Origin: Actinomycetes bacterium
Lineage (GTDB): Bacteria; Actinomycetota; Coriobacteriia; WRKU01; WQUG01
Assembly: GCA_031268615.1 (NCBI GenBank)
Contig: JAIRWZ010000062.1
Span: 1-7,829 of the forward strand
Length of the DNA stretch: 7,829 nt
Direction: 5' to 3'
The notes under the pieces were generated by a model. It ran no database searches, had not been told where the DNA came from, and was given only the letters and a program-made list of their open reading frames with translations. The translations under genes and the position numbers were made by a program. Below are positions 6,786 to 7,829 of the stretch, in pieces (within the stretch, counting starts at the first letter, position 1; each line of letters begins with the position of its first letter).

Positions 6786-6906
6786 CCCGGCAAACGGTAC
6801 CATCCACACTGTAGGGTAAGTTGGCTTGCCAACTTACCGGCCCTGCGCCCGGCAAACGGTACCATCCACACTGTAGGGTAAGTTGGCTTGCCAACTTACC
6901 GGCCCT
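6786..6906 (+). repeat. Tandem repeat pair A, 59-bp identical copies, each with a 10-bp hairpin
   Basis: Two copies (6786-6844 and 6848-6906) are identical over 59 bp with a 62-bp period. A third copy begins with CCCGGCAA at 6911 and then diverges. Each copy starts CCCGGCAAACGGTACC and contains a near-perfect palindrome: GGTAAGTTGG, loop CTTG, CCAACTTACC (stems 6815-6824/6829-6838 and 6877-6886/6891-6900). The array starts 18 nt after the patB stop. No poly-T follows the hairpins, so they are not canonical terminators, though they could protect the 3' end of the rpsA-metY-patB message. The core TGTAGGGTAAGTTGGCTTG (6810-6828) recurs in reverse complement in repeat pair B. Confidence 0.93.
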
Positions 6907-6922
6907 TCCACCCGGCAACCAA

Positions 6923-7034
6923 AACCCCCTGCCAGCAGAGTGACAAGTTGAACAAGTCAACTTGCCCTACAAAATGAATGGGAACCCCCTGCCAGCAGAG
7001 CGGCACGTTGAACAAGTCAACTTGCCCTACAAAA
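6923..7034 (-). repeat. Tandem repeat pair B, 52-bp copies at 60-bp period, inverted relative to pair A
   Basis: Copies at 6923-6974 and 6983-7034 match at 49 of 52 positions. Each contains CCCCCTGCCAGCAGAG and a hairpin. In copy 1 the stem is CAAGTTGA/TCAACTTG (6944-6951 with 6957-6964, loop ACAAG). In copy 2 one base of the left arm has changed (7004-7011), giving a C/T mismatch. Read on the minus strand, each copy begins TGTAGGGCAAGTTGACTTG, 17 of 19 identical to the pair A core, and it ends in a GGTTCCCATTCA-like segment resembling GGTACCATCCA in A. A and B are therefore diverged forms of one unit in opposite orientation. Confidence 0.88.
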
Positions 7035-7084
7035 GTAAAGGCAGCCCTGCGATTTTATGCAATAACTTGTGGCTTTTATGTCAT

Positions 7085-7098
7085 TTTGCCTGGGCAAA
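7085..7098. promoter_or_regulatory. Perfect dyad upstream of the ptcA promoter
   Basis: TTTGCC TG GGCAAA is a perfect 6-bp inverted repeat with a 2-bp centre, ending 10 bp before the -35 box of the ptcA promoter. Its position suits an activator or repressor site. It was identified by symmetry alone and no regulator family can be assigned. Confidence 0.35.
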
Positions 7099-7108
7099 TG
7101 AATTATCC

Positions 7109-7137
7109 TTGACACTGTTTCGCGACAGTATTAGCAT
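7109..7137 (+). promoter_or_regulatory. Promoter of the putrescine carbamoyltransferase gene
   Basis: The -35 box TTGACA (7109-7114) is perfect and is followed at the ideal 17-bp spacing by TAGCAT (7132-7137, 4/6 match to TATAAT). Transcription would start near 7144, leaving a short leader of about 40 nt before ATG 7186. The good -35 with a poor -10 is consistent with a regulated promoter. Confidence 0.6.
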
Positions 7138-7148
7138 GGAACAGTATT
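7114..7148. promoter_or_regulatory. Candidate operator overlapping the ptcA promoter
   Basis: ACTGT TTCGCG ACAGT (7114-7129) is a perfect 5-bp inverted repeat lying in the spacer between -35 and -10. The octamer ACAGTATT occurs at 7125-7132 and again at 7141-7148, a 16-bp offset that covers the -10 and the probable start site. A protein bound here would block polymerase. Agmatine operons are often controlled by a dedicated regulator, but none is visible in the window. Confidence 0.35.
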
Positions 7149-7185
7149 CAACCGATTGGTTAAATTGGGAGGAAGTGAGGAAGGA

Positions 7186-7829
7186 ATGGCGCGAATCAAG
7201 GATTTTATTGACACTCAGGACTTTACCCCGAAGGAATTGATGGACCTCATCGACTTGGGACTGAAGCTGAAGGCCTGTGTCAAGGCGGGCTACTATCCGC
7301 CACTCATCAGGCACAAGACCTTGGGAATGATTTTTGAGCAGGCTTCGACGCGTACTCGTGTCAGCTTTGAAACTGCCGCTGACCAGCTGGGCGGTCACGC
7401 GCAGTATCTGGCGCCTGGGCAAATTCAGATGGGAGGACATGAGTCCCTGTCCGACACGGCGCGCGTGGTGTCGCGCATGACAGACATCATTATGGCGCGG
7501 GTTGAGCGTCATGACAGCGTCGTCACTTTCGCGAAGGACTCTACGGTACCGGTCATTAACGCGATGAGCGACTACAACCATCCCACACAAGAAATCGGGG
7601 ATATGATTACCATCGTCGAAAACCTGCCCGAAGGCAAGCAGATCAAAAACCTGAAGGTGGCATTCGTTGGCGACGCGACGCAGGTCTGCGCCTCGCTGAT
7701 GATGATTGTCACGCACCTTGGCGGAGAATTTGTCCAGTATGGTCCTCAAGGTTTTCAGTTGGCTGACAAACCGTTCGGCTCGAAGTATATGAAAGTTGCC
7801 GAACACAATAAGAAAAAATTCAAAGGGAA
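7186..7829 (+). CDS. ptcA: Putrescine carbamoyltransferase, C-terminus cut off by window edge
   Basis: This transcarbamylase of the agmatine deiminase pathway interconverts N-carbamoylputrescine plus phosphate with putrescine plus carbamoyl phosphate. The latter feeds carbamate kinase for ATP. The first 214 residues (of about 340) are present. The carbamoyl-phosphate motif STRTR is at 54-58 and HPTQE at 132-136. Three blocks separate it from ornithine carbamoyltransferase: [18 protein letters not shown] (35-52), the loop [19 protein letters not shown] (73-91), and [17 protein letters not shown] (123-139). These closely match enterococcal putrescine carbamoyltransferase as I recall it. [14 protein letters not shown] (158-171) begins the second domain. 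The start ATG is supported by GAGG (7177-7180) 5 nt upstream. Agmatine deiminase, carbamate kinase or an agmatine/putrescine antiporter would be expected further right but lie outside the window. The remaining doubt is substrate: ornithine carbamoyltransferase is the alternative. Confidence 0.9.
   Translation, partial: MARIKDFIDTQDFTPKELMDLIDLGLKLKACVKAGYYPPLIRHKTLGMIFEQASTRTRVSFETAADQLGGHAQYLAPGQIQMGGHESLSDTARVVSRMTDIIMARVERHDSVVTFAKDSTVPVINAMSDYNHPTQEIGDMITIVENLPEGKQIKNLKVAFVGDATQVCASLMMIVTHLGGEFVQYGPQGFQLADKPFGSKYMKVAEHNKKKFKG

Noticed and set aside
6815..6900. Pair A hairpins as intrinsic terminators of patB
   Set aside because: The stems are strong but followed by CCGGCCC rather than T-runs, and their duplication fits a repeat element better.
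6786..7034. CRISPR array suggested by regularly spaced palindromic repeats at 60-62 bp
   Set aside because: The whole period is conserved, including what would be the spacer. There are only two copies per pair, the two pairs are inverted, and there are no cas genes.
7041..7185. Riboswitch or tRNA-like leader before ptcA
   Set aside because: The predicted transcript leader is only about 40 nt and shows no recognisable aptamer or T-box features; the symmetry lies in the promoter DNA instead.
6962..7240. Small plus-strand open frame running from repeat B into ptcA
   Set aside because: It begins inside a repeat without a ribosome-binding site and overlaps the promoter and the start of ptcA in another frame.

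Overview
The window reads as ordinary chromosomal DNA of a moderately GC-rich bacterium. The best taxonomic clue is the ribosomal protein S1 homologue. It has four S1 domains, an acidic tail, and first-domain and linker sequence that I recall as close to actinobacterial RpsA. I therefore lean towards an actinobacterial lineage, possibly a Coriobacteriia-like one, but this is an inference from memory and not a search result. No phage, plasmid, transposase or tRNA/rRNA signature is visible.

Layout. (1) At the left edge, on the minus strand, is the N-terminal part of msrA (methionine sulfoxide reductase A), cut by the window boundary. (2) A 150-bp divergent intergenic region follows. (3) On the plus strand is a stand-alone NifU C-terminal-domain protein (Fe-S scaffold type), then 60 nt further on a lipoprotein solute-binding protein of the peptide/nickel (SBP_bac_5) family with no permease genes in view. 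(4) A 256-bp gap carries a GC-rich hairpin, an extended -10 promoter and a structured leader. (5) It is followed by a tight three-gene cluster: rpsA (S1), a MetY-type O-acetylhomoserine sulfhydrylase whose start codon lies inside rpsA, and a MalY/PatB-type C-S lyase. (6) A 417-bp intergenic region holds two tandem repeat pairs, which are diverged copies of one ~60-bp unit in opposite orientation, and then a clear promoter with nearby dyads. (7) At the right edge is the first ~214 codons of a putrescine carbamoyltransferase (agmatine deiminase pathway), cut by the window.

How the genes fit together. Several genes touch sulfur or redox chemistry: MsrA repairs oxidised methionine, the NifU domain handles Fe-S clusters, MetY makes homocysteine from O-acetylhomoserine and sulfide, and the PatB/MalY lyase cleaves cystathionine or cysteine. 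The two PLP enzymes appear co-transcribed with S1. The putrescine carbamoyltransferase belongs to a separate, probably regulated unit for polyamine or agmatine catabolism.

Most notable signals. These are the inverted arrangement of tandem repeats at 6786-7034, a hairpin that would bury the rpsA Shine-Dalgarno sequence, the long Ala/Asp/Glu tail of S1 overlapping the metY start, and the symmetric elements around the ptcA promoter. I see no convincing evidence of a wholly new multi-gene system here.
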